This document shows positions 13,359 to 21,856 of a stretch of 22,095 nucleotides of DNA, in pieces; positions within the stretch are counted from its first letter, which is position 1, and every line of letters begins with the position of its first letter. The translations under genes and the position numbers were made by a program. Source of the DNA: JBHHZM01 sp046758065 (GTDB lineage Bacteria; Pseudomonadota; Alphaproteobacteria; JAAXGF01); the NCBI GenBank assembly GCA_046758065.1, contig JBHHZM010000049.1, forward strand, positions 1 through 22,095. Direction: 5' to 3'. A model generated the notes under the pieces. The model was not told the DNA's origin. It made no database searches and saw nothing but the letters and a program-made list of their open reading frames with translations.

Positions 13359-14555
13359 ATGGTGACGAACGTGCAGTCCGGGAGCGGACGCAGGAGTACG
13401 CTCGCCTTCATTTATGACGAGCGTGTCCGTGACGTTTTCTATCAAGTGTTGACCGCCGGCATCGTCGCCTGGCTCAGCTGGTACCTGTTCACGAATACGG
13501 CCCATAATCTCGAAGCCCGGGGAATGAGCTCCGGGTTCAGTTTCATCTTCCTCAAGGCCAACTTCGACACCGACTTCAAGCTCATTGAATATGTCAGCGG
13601 CACCGGTACCTATGGTCGCATCTTCCTCGTCGGCTGTCTCAATACGCTTCTGGTTTCGTTTATCGCGATCGTTCTCACGACCGCGCTCGGCTTTTTTGTC
13701 GGCGTCATGCGGTTGTCGTCGAACTGGTTGGTTGCCCGTCTGGCGCTGGCTTATGTCGAAATCCTGCGGAACACGCCGCTCCTGTTGCAAATCGTCTACT
13801 GGTATATCGGCGTCTTCTCGTTGCTGCCGCGCGTGAAGCAAAGCATCCATGTGTTCGAATACGCTTTTCTGAACAATCGCGGTCTCTACATGCCGTCGCC
13901 ACTTCCGGGCGATCTGTTCTGGCTGACGATCGCCGCCCTGGTCATCGGTATCGTTGCGGCGTACGTCGTTCGGCGATGGGCGCGCAGGCGACAGGATCTG
14001 ACCGGCCAGCAGTTTCCGACGTTCTGGGCGTCGCTCGGGCTCATCATCGGTTTTCCGGTGATCGTCTTTCTTGTCACCGGCGCGCCGCTCGACTGGGACG
14101 TTCCGGCGATTCAAGGCTTCAACTTCAAGGGCGGCGTGAGCGTGCCGCCGGCCTTCCTGGCGCTGCTCGTCGCGCTCACGATCTATCACTCGTCCCATAT
14201 GGCGGAATCGGTGAGGGCCGGCATTCTGTCGGTGAGCAAGGGTCAGACCGAAGCCGCCTATGCCCTGGGCCTGCGCCCCAGCCGGACGATGACGCTCGTC
14301 ATCATCCCGCAGGCGATGCGCGCGATCGTGCCGCCGATGATCAGCCTGTGGATGAACGTGGTGAAAAACTCGTCGTTGGCGGTCGCAATCGGTTATTCCG
14401 ACGTCGTCGCGCTGTTCATGCAGACCGCCCTCAACCAGTCGGGCTACGCGGTCGAGATCGTGGCCATGACGATGGGCTTCTACATGATCATCAGCCTGAG
14501 CATTTCGGGAGTGCTGAACATCTATAACAAACGTGTTCAGTTGAGGGAGCGCTAG
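13359..14555 (+). CDS. aapQ: General L-amino-acid ABC transporter permease AapQ
   Basis: A 398-residue polytopic inner-membrane permease of the polar amino-acid (HisM) type. The first helix is VLTAGIVAWLSWYLF. The permease core begins at GRIFLVGCLNTLLVSFIAIVLTT and holds EILRNTPLLLQIVYWY and the EAA loop EAAYALGLRPSRTMTLVIIPQAMR. The large loop between helices is typical of AapQ/BztB. The ATG at 13359 is taken with AGGA six bases upstream; an in-frame GTG at 13356 would add one residue. aapM starts two bases after its stop. Confidence 0.94.
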   Translation: MVTNVQSGSGRRSTLAFIYDERVRDVFYQVLTAGIVAWLSWYLFTNTAHNLEARGMSSGFSFIFLKANFDTDFKLIEYVSGTGTYGRIFLVGCLNTLLVSFIAIVLTTALGFFVGVMRLSSNWLVARLALAYVEILRNTPLLLQIVYWYIGVFSLLPRVKQSIHVFEYAFLNNRGLYMPSPLPGDLFWLTIAALVIGIVAAYVVRRWARRRQDLTGQQFPTFWASLGLIIGFPVIVFLVTGAPLDWDVPAIQGFNFKGGVSVPPAFLALLVALTIYHSSHMAESVRAGILSVSKGQTEAAYALGLRPSRTMTLVIIPQAMRAIVPPMISLWMNVVKNSSLAVAIGYSDVVALFMQTALNQSGYAVEIVAMTMGFYMIISLSISGVLNIYNKRVQLRER

Positions 14556-14557
14556 TC

Positions 14558-15886
14558 ATGGCGGCGACGGTCGCGACGGCGAACGAGACGAGGAGCGCGC
14601 CGAAACGGCATCTCAGCGTGGGCGGCTGGCTGCGCGAAAACCTTTTCAGCAACTGGTACAATTCGCTTCTCACGGTCATCGCCCTCTACATCATTTATTT
14701 CACGGTGTCCTCGCTCTGGGAGTGGGGCATCACCAACGCGGTCTGGGAAGCTCAAAACCGGCGCGAGTGCTTCAACATCAATCCCGACGGCGCCTGCTGG
14801 GCCGGGGTGATCGCGTGGTTCGAGAACATTATCTGGGGCCGCTACCCGCGCGAGGAGATGTGGCGCATCAATCTCGGCTTCTTGCTGTTGATCGTCTGGT
14901 TGGCGCCGATCTGGATTCCGCGGATAAAGGGAAAAATTTTCATCGCCTTCAGCGCCGTATTCTTTTATCCGTTCCTCGCTGGCTATCTGTTCATAGGCGG
15001 CGACAAGGGCCTGTTTATGCAGGTCGTGTTCGCAGCCGCCGTTCTGTGTCTGATAGCGAACACGTTGCATGTGCTGATCGGCGTCCTTTCAGGACGATCG
15101 CTGAGGCAGATGGTGATCGCTTCGCTCGGGCTTCGCTCGGCATCGGAGAAGACACAGCGCAACGTTTTTCTGCTGTTGATTGCCGCGGCTTTCGCGCTGA
15201 TTTTCTGGTGGCAGAGCGATTGGGTAATCGTCGGGGTGAAGTGGATCAAATGGGGCGGGCTGTTCCTGACCCTCGTCATATCGGGTGTCGGCATCTCCTT
15301 CGCGTTGCCGGGCGGAATCGTCCTCGCGCTCGGTCGGCGCTCGCAGTTGCCGGTCATCCGTATGATCTGCACCGGATTTATCGAGATCTTCCGTTCGGTG
15401 CCGCTGATCACCATCCTGTTCATGGCGACGACCATGTTCCCGCTGTTTTTGCCCGAGGGGTTCGTCCTCAACAAGCTGGTGCAGGTCATCGTCGCGGTCT
15501 GCCTGTTCAACGCCTGCTACATGGCCGAGGTGGTGCGCGCCGGCCTGCAGGCGATCCCCAAGGGCCAGTACGAAGCGGCGATGGCGATGGGTCTCGGCTA
15601 TTGGAAGATGATGGGTCTCATCGTCATGCCGCAGGCGCTGAAATACATGATTCCCAACATCGTCGGGAACTTCATCGGCCTGCTCAAGGACACCACGCTG
15701 GTCTCGATCATCGGGCTGTTCGACATCCTGAACATGATCAGGGCGGTCAGCCAGGATGTGCCGTGGCGGGGGCTGCATCGCGAACCGCTATTCGTCGGCG
15801 CTGTAATTTTCTTCGTCCTTTGCGCCGCGATGTCGAAGTACAGCCGGCATCTCGAGGCGACGCTCGGCGGAGGGAAAGAACGTTGA
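14558..15886 (+). CDS. aapM: General L-amino-acid ABC transporter permease AapM
   Basis: The 442-residue second permease pairs with AapQ. Its N-terminal part holds the typical FSNWYNSLLTVIALYIIYF helix and an extended loop with AQNRRECFNINPDGACWAG. The C-terminal permease domain has GFIEIFRSVPLITILFM and the EAA loop EAAMAMGLGYWKMMGLIVMPQALKYM that contacts AapP. Length and order agree with known aapJQMP operons. It starts two bases after aapQ, so the two are translationally coupled. Confidence 0.95.
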   Translation: MAATVATANETRSAPKRHLSVGGWLRENLFSNWYNSLLTVIALYIIYFTVSSLWEWGITNAVWEAQNRRECFNINPDGACWAGVIAWFENIIWGRYPREEMWRINLGFLLLIVWLAPIWIPRIKGKIFIAFSAVFFYPFLAGYLFIGGDKGLFMQVVFAAAVLCLIANTLHVLIGVLSGRSLRQMVIASLGLRSASEKTQRNVFLLLIAAAFALIFWWQSDWVIVGVKWIKWGGLFLTLVISGVGISFALPGGIVLALGRRSQLPVIRMICTGFIEIFRSVPLITILFMATTMFPLFLPEGFVLNKLVQVIVAVCLFNACYMAEVVRAGLQAIPKGQYEAAMAMGLGYWKMMGLIVMPQALKYMIPNIVGNFIGLLKDTTLVSIIGLFDILNMIRAVSQDVPWRGLHREPLFVGAVIFFVLCAAMSKYSRHLEATLGGGKER

Positions 15887-15915
15887 TCGGCGAGCGACCT
15901 TTAGGAGACTGAACC

Positions 15916-16719
15916 ATGGTGGAACATAGCGATCCAAGCGATCCGCTCGAAGGCAGGGGACATCTCGCTTCGGCCGTCTCGAGCGAGATCATCATCGAAC
16001 TCGCTCACGTGAACAAGTGGTTCGGCGACTTCCACGTGCTCAGGGACATCAATCTCTCGGTCCGCAGGAGCGAGCGAATCGTGATTTGCGGGCCCTCGGG
16101 CTCCGGCAAGTCGACGCTGATCCGCTGTATCAACCGCCTCGAGGAACACCAGGAAGGCGACATCATCGTCGACGGAATGACACTTGGCAGCGACCTCAAG
16201 AATCTCGACCAGATTCGCAGCGAGGTCGGCATGGTGTTCCAGAGCTTCAACCTGTTCCCCCATCTCACCGTACGGGAGAACCTCACGCTGGCGCCGATCT
16301 GGGTGCGCAAGATGCCCAAGGCCGATGCCGAAGAGATCGCCATGAAATACCTCGAGCGGGTCAAGATTCCCGAGCAGGCCGACAAGTACCCCGGCCAGCT
16401 CTCGGGCGGACAGCAGCAGCGCGTCGCCATCGCCCGCTCGCTGTGCATGAGCCCCAAGATCATGCTGTTCGACGAGCCCACCTCGGCGCTCGATCCGGAG
16501 ATGATCAAGGAAGTTCTCGAAGTCATGGTCGAGCTCGCCGACACCGGCATGACGATGATCGTCGTCACCCACGAGATGGGCTTCGCCAAGACCGTCGCCG
16601 ACCGGGTGATCTTCATGGACGCCGGCGAGATCGTCGAGCAGAACGAGCCCCATGAGTTCTTCGACAACCCGCAGTCCGACCGCACCAAGCTGTTCCTCAG
16701 CCAGATCCTCCACCAATAG
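15916..16719 (+). CDS. aapP: General L-amino-acid ABC transporter ATP-binding protein AapP
   Basis: A 267-residue ATPase with Walker A GPSGSGKSTLIRCINRLE, Q-loop VFQSFNLFPHLTV, signature LSGGQQQRVAIAR, Walker B IMLFDEPTSALDPEM and H-loop VVTHEMGFAK, all typical of polar amino-acid importers. It energises AapQ/AapM. AGGAG lies about ten bases upstream of the ATG in the 29-base gap after aapM. Its last 23 bases overlap the end of a convergent acetyltransferase gene on the other strand. Confidence 0.95.
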   Translation: MVEHSDPSDPLEGRGHLASAVSSEIIIELAHVNKWFGDFHVLRDINLSVRRSERIVICGPSGSGKSTLIRCINRLEEHQEGDIIVDGMTLGSDLKNLDQIRSEVGMVFQSFNLFPHLTVRENLTLAPIWVRKMPKADAEEIAMKYLERVKIPEQADKYPGQLSGGQQQRVAIARSLCMSPKIMLFDEPTSALDPEMIKEVLEVMVELADTGMTMIVVTHEMGFAKTVADRVIFMDAGEIVEQNEPHEFFDNPQSDRTKLFLSQILHQ

Positions 16720-17269
16720 GGACCGGGCTTAGCGCTTCGAGGGCGGCGACCGTTTCGATTTCCTGTTTGTAAGCGACGAATCCGGCGCGCTGGTAGAGCG
16801 ACAGCGCGCGGGGGTGGTCGAGCGTGCAGGTGTGCACCCACAGACGCTCCGGCCCCGCCATCCACGCGGCGGTGACCGCCCAGTCAAGAAAATAACTGCC
16901 GAGCCCGCGACCGACGAACTCGGGCATCAGGCCGAAATAGGCGAGCTCGACCTCGCTCTCGAAGCGCCGGTCGAGTTCGACGTATCCCGCCGGCACGCCG
17001 GCGACGTAGAGCACGTAAATCTCGACTTTCGGATCTTCGATGATGGCGCGCAGGGTGTCGTCGTCGATCCGGCGGCGGTCGGTCCAGTTCCAGGGCCCGC
17101 CGACTGAATTGTAGAGATAACGGTAGAACGAGACCGTGGGTCGCTCGGCGCGCAGGATGGCGAGCTTGCCGAGCGGCGCCGGCACGCCCGGGCGCTTGGG
17201 CGGTGCGCGCATTTCGAGATAGGTCACCGTGGTTTCGATCACGCCTCCGGACTCGGCCTTGTCGGTCAT
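16697..17269 (-). CDS. GNAT-family N-acetyltransferase (190 aa)
   Basis: The acetyl-CoA-binding motif A is visible as YFGLMPEFVGRGLGSYFLDWAV (R/Q-x-x-G-x-G form: GRGLGS). It is preceded by the beta-strand VAGVPAGYVELDRR and followed by VHTCTLDHPRALSLYQRAGF, the classical motif B end. The protein is cytoplasmic; the acceptor cannot be deduced. It is the last gene of the minus-strand cysK operon: its ATG overlaps the stop of the preceding GNAT gene by four bases. Its 3' end overlaps aapP by 23 bases tail to tail. Confidence 0.88.
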   Translation of the reverse strand: MTDKAESGGVIETTVTYLEMRAPPKRPGVPAPLGKLAILRAERPTVSFYRYLYNSVGGPWNWTDRRRIDDDTLRAIIEDPKVEIYVLYVAGVPAGYVELDRRFESEVELAYFGLMPEFVGRGLGSYFLDWAVTAAWMAGPERLWVHTCTLDHPRALSLYQRAGFVAYKQEIETVAALEALSPVPIGGGSG

Positions 17270-17781
17270 CTTCGCCCCCGCGAGCCGTCGGTACCGGTCG
17301 GTCGTATCTGCGTCGGTACGTCGTCAAGCCAACGGGTCATCACGATGCGCATCGATTGCTCGTAGCCGAGGCGTTCGTAGAAGGCGCGTACGCCCGCGTT
17401 ATGCTCACGGATCATCAGGTTGACCTTGCGCACGCCGAGTTCGGCAAGCCGGCGTTCGGCATGGGCGACGAGCCGCCGCCCCAGTCCTTCGCCGCGTCGC
17501 GCCGGCGCGACCGCGAGATAGTAGATCCAGCCGCGGTGACCGTCGTGGCCCGCCATGACGGTGCCGACGACCGTGTCGTCATCTTGGGCGACGAACAGCC
17601 CGGCGTTGGGCGCGGCGCGGCAGAATGCGATGTCGGCGGCCGGGTCGTTGTAGGGGACGACGAGACCGCAGATGCGCCACAGGTCGGCTACCGCTTCGAG
17701 ATCGCCGTCGGCGAAGTCGCGGATATGCAGCGCCTCCGAAGGGGTCGCGCGCGGCGCCTCAGGTCTCGACCGGTGTGTCAT
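17266..17781 (-). CDS. GNAT-family N-acetyltransferase (YpeA-like)
   Basis: The 171-residue protein has the GNAT fold signatures IYYLAVAPARRGEGLGRRLVAHAERRL (motif A with R-R-G-E-G-L-G) and NLMIREHNAGVRAFYERLGYEQ. These, with the opening HIRDFADGDLEAVADLWR, match the YpeA group closely. The substrate of YpeA-type enzymes is not firmly established. The ATG at 17781 is chosen because the domain begins shortly after it; an earlier in-frame start would reach deep into the sulfurtransferase gene. It overlaps the end of that gene by 23 bases and the next GNAT gene by four. Confidence 0.88.
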   Translation of the reverse strand: MTHRSRPEAPRATPSEALHIRDFADGDLEAVADLWRICGLVVPYNDPAADIAFCRAAPNAGLFVAQDDDTVVGTVMAGHDGHRGWIYYLAVAPARRGEGLGRRLVAHAERRLAELGVRKVNLMIREHNAGVRAFYERLGYEQSMRIVMTRWLDDVPTQIRPTGTDGSRGRR

Positions 17782-18610
17782 CGCGCCCGCCCCATTCGCT
17801 CCACGAGCCGTCATAGATGGCGACGTCGCGGCGTCCCACGAGGTGCAGGCCAAGCGCGAGCACGCAGGCGCTCACGCCCGAACCGCAGCTCGCCACCACC
17901 GGTTTGCCGCGCGCGACGCCGGCCTCGGCGAACCTCGCTTCGATCGTCGCCGGATCGAGCAGCGTATGGGCATCTTTGTCGATCAACGCGTTGAACGGCA
18001 GATTCAGACTGCCGGGTATGTGGCCGCCGCGCAGGTCCGCTCGGGGTTCGGGGGTGCGGCCATGGAAGCGTTCGCTCGAGCGCGCGTCGATCACCTGTTC
18101 GCGGCGACTCTCGAGGTTGGCGCGCATCTGCTCGATGTCGCGCACGAGGAAGGTGTTCATTCGCGCGGTAAAGTGACGCTCTCGCGGCATCACGGGGCGG
18201 TCGTCGACCGGCCGGCCTTCGGCGCGCCATTTCGTGAGTCCGCCGTCGAGCACCGCGACGTCGTCGTGACCGAAGACGCGGAACATCCACCACACGCGCG
18301 GCGCCGCCATCCAGCCTCCCCAGTCGTAGACGACGATGCGGATGCCGTCCCCGAGACCCAGCTTGCGCACCCGGCTCGAGAACTTCTCGGGGCCGGGCAG
18401 CATGTGGGGCAGGGAACTCGCGCTGTCGGCGATATCGTCGATGTCGAAGAACACGGCGCCCGGAACATGATGCTCGGCGTATTCCGCCTTGGCGTTGCGT
18501 CCGCTGCCGGGCAGATGCCACGAGGCGTCGACCACGCGGATATCGGGGGCGTCGAGGTGCGCGGCCAACCATTCGGTACTGACCAGCGAATCGAAGGCGT
18601 TTGCGGTCAT
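17759..18610 (-). CDS. sseA: 3-mercaptopyruvate sulfurtransferase
   Basis: The protein contains two rhodanese domains in 283 residues. The N-terminal, inactive one carries VVDASWHLPGSGRNA and PGAVFFDIDDIAD, a pair of family hallmarks. The C-terminal, active one has VIDARSSERFHG and the catalytic loop C242-G-S-G-V-S, which is the mercaptopyruvate type rather than the thiosulfate type (C-R-K-G-V-T). It would move sulfur from 3-mercaptopyruvate to thiol acceptors or cyanide in the cytoplasm. It lies 21 bases after the AlaX-like gene, two genes downstream of the cysteine synthase, a sensible sulfur-metabolism setting. Confidence 0.93.
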   Translation of the reverse strand: MTANAFDSLVSTEWLAAHLDAPDIRVVDASWHLPGSGRNAKAEYAEHHVPGAVFFDIDDIADSASSLPHMLPGPEKFSSRVRKLGLGDGIRIVVYDWGGWMAAPRVWWMFRVFGHDDVAVLDGGLTKWRAEGRPVDDRPVMPRERHFTARMNTFLVRDIEQMRANLESRREQVIDARSSERFHGRTPEPRADLRGGHIPGSLNLPFNALIDKDAHTLLDPATIEARFAEAGVARGKPVVASCGSGVSACVLALGLHLVGRRDVAIYDGSWSEWGGRDDTPVET

Positions 18611-18631
18611 CGTCAGGTATTCCGAAAAAGA

Positions 18632-19342
18632 TCAGTCGCCGGCGAAGGCGACGACGACGCGGCGGTTGTGTCGCCCCTTTTTCTCGATCTTGACGACTTC
18701 GACGGGGCCGATCTCGCCGGTGCGGGCGACGTGGGTCCCGCCGCAGGCCTGTAGATCGACGCCGTCGACTTCGAGCAGACGCACCTTGCCCTGTCCGCGC
18801 GGCGGTCTGACCGACATGGTCTTGACCAGTTCGGGCTGGACGTCGAGCTCGGCGTCGGTGATCCAGCGCGGCCGCACCTCGCGGTCCTCTTCGATCAGCC
18901 GGTTGAGCGCTGCGGTGATCGCAACCTTGTCGAGGGTCGCCTCGGGAATATCGAAATCGAGTCGTCCCCGCCCGTCGCCGATCTGTCCGCCGGTCACGGG
19001 GCCATCGACCACGGCGCAGAGAAGATGCAGGCAGGTGTGGACGCGCATCAGGCGATGGCGCCTCTGCCAGTCGATTTCGGCGGTGACGCCGGTCCCCGGC
19101 GCGGGCAGCTCGGCGCCCTCGGCGGGGATGTGGAGAATGTCGTCGAGACCCTCGCCCTTGCGCGTATCGACGATCTCGATCGGATCGCCGCCGTCGGTGC
19201 GCAGCACGCCCCGATCGCCGGGCTGACCGCCGCCCGTCGGATAGAACACGGTGCGGTCGAGACGAATGCCTTCCGGCGTCGCCGAAATCACCGTGGCCTC
19301 GCAGCTTGTCGCGTAGGCATTCTCCTGGAAGATCAGCTCCAT
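18632..19342 (-). CDS. AlaX-like alanyl-tRNA editing protein
   Basis: This 236-residue protein resembles the editing domain of alanyl-tRNA synthetase without its catalytic core. The zinc-binding motif is complete: His102-x3-His106 (VHTCLHLL) and Cys200-x3-His204 (ACGGTHV). RTVFYPTGGGQPGDRG is the standard N-terminal element. Such trans-editing factors hydrolyse Ser-tRNA-Ala or Gly-tRNA-Ala that escaped the synthetase. It lies 17 bases downstream of the cysteine synthase-like gene and upstream of sseA, so it is probably co-transcribed with them. Whether this member has a different mischarged tRNA as substrate cannot be read from sequence. Confidence 0.9.
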   Translation of the reverse strand: MELIFQENAYATSCEATVISATPEGIRLDRTVFYPTGGGQPGDRGVLRTDGGDPIEIVDTRKGEGLDDILHIPAEGAELPAPGTGVTAEIDWQRRHRLMRVHTCLHLLCAVVDGPVTGGQIGDGRGRLDFDIPEATLDKVAITAALNRLIEEDREVRPRWITDAELDVQPELVKTMSVRPPRGQGKVRLLEVDGVDLQACGGTHVARTGEIGPVEVVKIEKKGRHNRRVVVAFAGD

Positions 19343-19359
19343 GGCGTCGTTCCCTTGCT

Positions 19360-20364
19360 CTAGCCGTCGAGCCAGCGCGGCGTCGGCAGCCCCTTTTCCC
19401 TGAGGAACGCCGGGTTGAACAGCTTGCTCTGATAGCGGTTGCCGTAGTCGCAGAGCACGGTGACGATGACGTGGCCGGGCCCCATGTCGCGGGCCGTACG
19501 GATCGCCCCGGCGACGTTGATGCCCGAGGAGCCGCCGAGAACCAGGCCTTCGTGTTCGGCGAGGTCGTAGACGACTTCGAGCGCCTCGGCGTCGTCGATG
19601 AGGTACTGATCGTCAATCGGCGCGCCGTCGATGTTTCGGGTGACGCGGCCCTGGCCGATACCTTCGGTAATCGACGAGCCTTCCGCCTTGAGTTCGCCGT
19701 GAGCGAACCAGTTGTACATCGCTGCGCCGTGGGGATCGGCGAGTACGATGCGAACGTCCGGATTGCGTTCCTTGAGCGCGATCCCGACCCCGGAGATCGT
19801 TCCTCCGGTGCCGATCGCTGAAACGAAGGCGTCGACCCTGCCGGCGGTCTGGTTCCAGATCTCGGGGCCGGTGCCCTCATAGTGGGCGCGCCGGTTGGCG
19901 AGGTTGTCCCACTGGTCGGCGAGGATCGCGCCGTTGGGCTCGGCTTCGGCGAGTTCGGCGGCGATGCGCCGCGAGACTTTGATGTAGTTCCCCGGGTCCT
20001 TGTATGGCGCGGCGGGCACGAGCCGGAGATCGGCGCCACACAGGCGCAGCATGTCCTTTTTCTCCTGGCTCTGGGTTTCGGGCATGACGATCAGGGTACG
20101 ATAGCCGCGTACCCGCGCCACCAGCGCGAGCCCGATCCCGGTATTGCCCGCCGTGCCCTCGACGATCAATCCGCCGGGCTTGAGCGTCCCCCGCTCCTCG
20201 GCGTCGAGCACGATGAAAAGCGCGGCGCGATCCTTGACCGATTGGCCGGGATTGAGAAACTCGCACTTGCCGAGAATTTCACAGCCGGTGGCTTCCGACG
20301 CCCGCTCGAGGCGGACAAGCGGGGTATTACCGACAAGCGCGCAGAAGTCTTTGCGAAGATCCAT
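19360..20364 (-). CDS. Cysteine synthase A-like PLP enzyme
   Basis: A 334-residue fold-type II PLP enzyme. The Schiff-base lysine is K44 in LNPGQSVKDRAA, the substrate loop is T71-A-G-N-T-G76, and the phosphate-binding loop is GTGGTISG (185-192). The C-terminal SSGINVAGA carries the conserved serine of O-acetylserine sulfhydrylases. It is about 20 residues longer than classical CysK, and the C-terminus NPAFLREKGLPTPRWL is typical of the cysteine synthase A-like group in alphaproteobacteria. It would make cysteine from O-acetylserine and sulfide; a cystathionine synthase-like activity cannot be excluded. It is the first gene of the operon running to 16697. The ATG has only a weak ribosome-binding site. 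Confidence 0.9.
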   Translation of the reverse strand: MDLRKDFCALVGNTPLVRLERASEATGCEILGKCEFLNPGQSVKDRAALFIVLDAEERGTLKPGGLIVEGTAGNTGIGLALVARVRGYRTLIVMPETQSQEKKDMLRLCGADLRLVPAAPYKDPGNYIKVSRRIAAELAEAEPNGAILADQWDNLANRRAHYEGTGPEIWNQTAGRVDAFVSAIGTGGTISGVGIALKERNPDVRIVLADPHGAAMYNWFAHGELKAEGSSITEGIGQGRVTRNIDGAPIDDQYLIDDAEALEVVYDLAEHEGLVLGGSSGINVAGAIRTARDMGPGHVIVTVLCDYGNRYQSKLFNPAFLREKGLPTPRWLDG

Positions 20365-20484
20365 ACTACCGAGGCGTCAGCCGGGATCGGACAGGGGCGC
20401 AAGAGTAGCCGCGCGCCGGTCCGCGATCAAGCGCCGCCTAAGCGTCTAAACCCTGATAATTCGGGGGATTTTTCCGCAAAGCTC

Positions 20485-20514
20485 TTGGCGCGCGGGCCGG
20501 CGCACGTGTATTGA
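20485..20514 (+). promoter_or_regulatory. Possible mscS promoter
   Basis: TTGGCG (20485-20490) and TATTGA (20509-20514) are 18 bases apart in the 200-base gap between the divergent cysteine synthase and channel genes. The match to sigma-70 is moderate. The RNA would start near 20521, giving a leader of about 45 bases. Confidence 0.35.
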
Positions 20515-20564
20515 TAGGGCGCCGCGGGAACACGCCGACGGCCGGCGAGAGGGGGCAGGGCGCG

Positions 20565-21644
20565 ATGGCCAATATCTTCGAGCGCAGCTTCTACGGCAAT
20601 ACGCTGATCGAGTGGACGGTGGCCGCAGCGGTGGCGGTTGCGGTGATCCTCGTCCTCCGTTTCGTTCAGGCTGCCGTCGCGTACCGTATCGCGCGTCTCG
20701 CCAAGCGCACCGAAACGCGCATCGACGACCTGGTCCTCGAACTCGTCAACCGGACCAAGTTCTTCTTCCTGCTCATCGTCGGGGTTTATGCCGGCGCCTA
20801 TCTGGTTGTGTTGCCGGAGCAGACGCGCGGGCTCGTCCATTCGGTGATGATCGTTGCGCTGCTCGTGCAGGCGGCGATCTGGATTTCCTTCCTGCTCTCC
20901 GGCTGGATCACGCGCAAGGCAAAACAGCGCATGGCGGAGGATGCGGCCGGCGCCACCACGCTCGGCGTGCTGGGCGCGCCGGCGCGTCTCGCCGTTTGGG
21001 TGCTGGCCACGCTCCTCGCGCTCGACAACCTGGGGATCGACGTAACCGCGCTGATCGCCGGGCTCGGGATCGGCGGCGTCGCTATCGCGCTCGCCACCCA
21101 GAACATCCTCGGCGACCTCTTCGCCTCGCTGTCGATCGTCCTCGACCGCCCCTTCGTGGTCGGCGATTTCATCATCATCGGCAACGAGATGGGTACGGTC
21201 GAACGTATCGGCCTCAAGACGACGCGGGTGCGCGCTCTTTCCGGCGAAATCATCGTCTTTTCGAACAACGACCTCCTGCAAAGCCGGGTGCGCAACTACA
21301 AGCAGATGTTGGAACGCCGCGCGGTCTTCGGCTTCGGCGTGACCTATCAGACCCCGATCGACCAGCTCGAAGCCATTCCCGGAATGGTGGCCGAGATCAT
21401 CGAAGCCCAGCCGCTTGCCCGCCTCGACCGCATCCATTTCAAATCGTTCGGCGATTCCTCGCTCGACTACGAGGTCGTGTTCTACATGACGGTGCCCGAG
21501 TACGCCCGCTACATGGACGCGCAGCAGGCGATCAATCTCGCGCTGATGCGCCGTTTCGAGAAGGAGGGCATCGAGTTCGCCTATCCGACGCGGACGCTGT
21601 TCATCGAGCGCGGCGAAAGCGGCGCGCCGCTGGCCGGCGGCTAG
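20565..21644 (+). CDS. MscS-family mechanosensitive ion channel
   Basis: The 359-residue protein has hydrophobic helices at about 12-33, 65-83, 92-112 and 134-153. These are followed by the MscS pore-lining helix ALIAGLGIGGVAIALATQNILGDLFASLSI (162-191), with its Gly/Ala-rich packing face, and the beta domain starting at RPFVVGDFI. Further MscS hallmarks are GTVERIGLKTTRVR, VFSNNDLL and the C-terminal alpha/beta domain FGFGVTYQTP. It would open under membrane tension to release osmolytes. With at least one helix before the core it is larger than E. coli MscS (286 residues) and nearer to YbdG/YnaI-type homologues. The ATG at 20565 follows a good purine run (GAGGGGGCAGGG). Confidence 0.92.
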   Translation: MANIFERSFYGNTLIEWTVAAAVAVAVILVLRFVQAAVAYRIARLAKRTETRIDDLVLELVNRTKFFFLLIVGVYAGAYLVVLPEQTRGLVHSVMIVALLVQAAIWISFLLSGWITRKAKQRMAEDAAGATTLGVLGAPARLAVWVLATLLALDNLGIDVTALIAGLGIGGVAIALATQNILGDLFASLSIVLDRPFVVGDFIIIGNEMGTVERIGLKTTRVRALSGEIIVFSNNDLLQSRVRNYKQMLERRAVFGFGVTYQTPIDQLEAIPGMVAEIIEAQPLARLDRIHFKSFGDSSLDYEVVFYMTVPEYARYMDAQQAINLALMRRFEKEGIEFAYPTRTLFIERGESGAPLAGG

Positions 21645-21694
21645 GGCGTGTACTATTGAGTTTCGGGTCGTCGGCGTAGAGTTATCGCGCCGAT

Positions 21695-21740
21695 GTCCGC
21701 TTTCGCTCCCAAAGGGTCCGCTTTGGCTCGAATGGCGGAC
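21695..21740 (+). repeat. Short GTCCGCTTT repeats with inverted partner, possible dispersed intergenic element
   Basis: GTCCGCTTT occurs at 21695-21703 and 21716-21724, and GCGGAC at 21735-21740 is the inverse of GTCCGC. The arrangement can fold with a 6-bp stem (21716-21721 with 21735-21740). It sits in the 212-base gap before the cyclase gene. Function unknown; a genome-wide repeat family is possible. Confidence 0.35.
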
Positions 21741-21856
21741 CTGTTTGCCGCTAGGCCGAACCGACGCGATTAGCCAGATTCGGACGTTCGAGGACTTCCT
21801 GGGCGCATGGATTCTCCTACGGAAGTTGCTAAACTCCCACCCTAGGGAGAGAAGGC

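Noticed and set aside
17811..20039. A 742-codon minus-strand frame over sseA, the AlaX-like gene and the cysteine synthase
   Set aside because: It is an arginine-rich shadow; the three genes in the proper frames have complete catalytic motifs.
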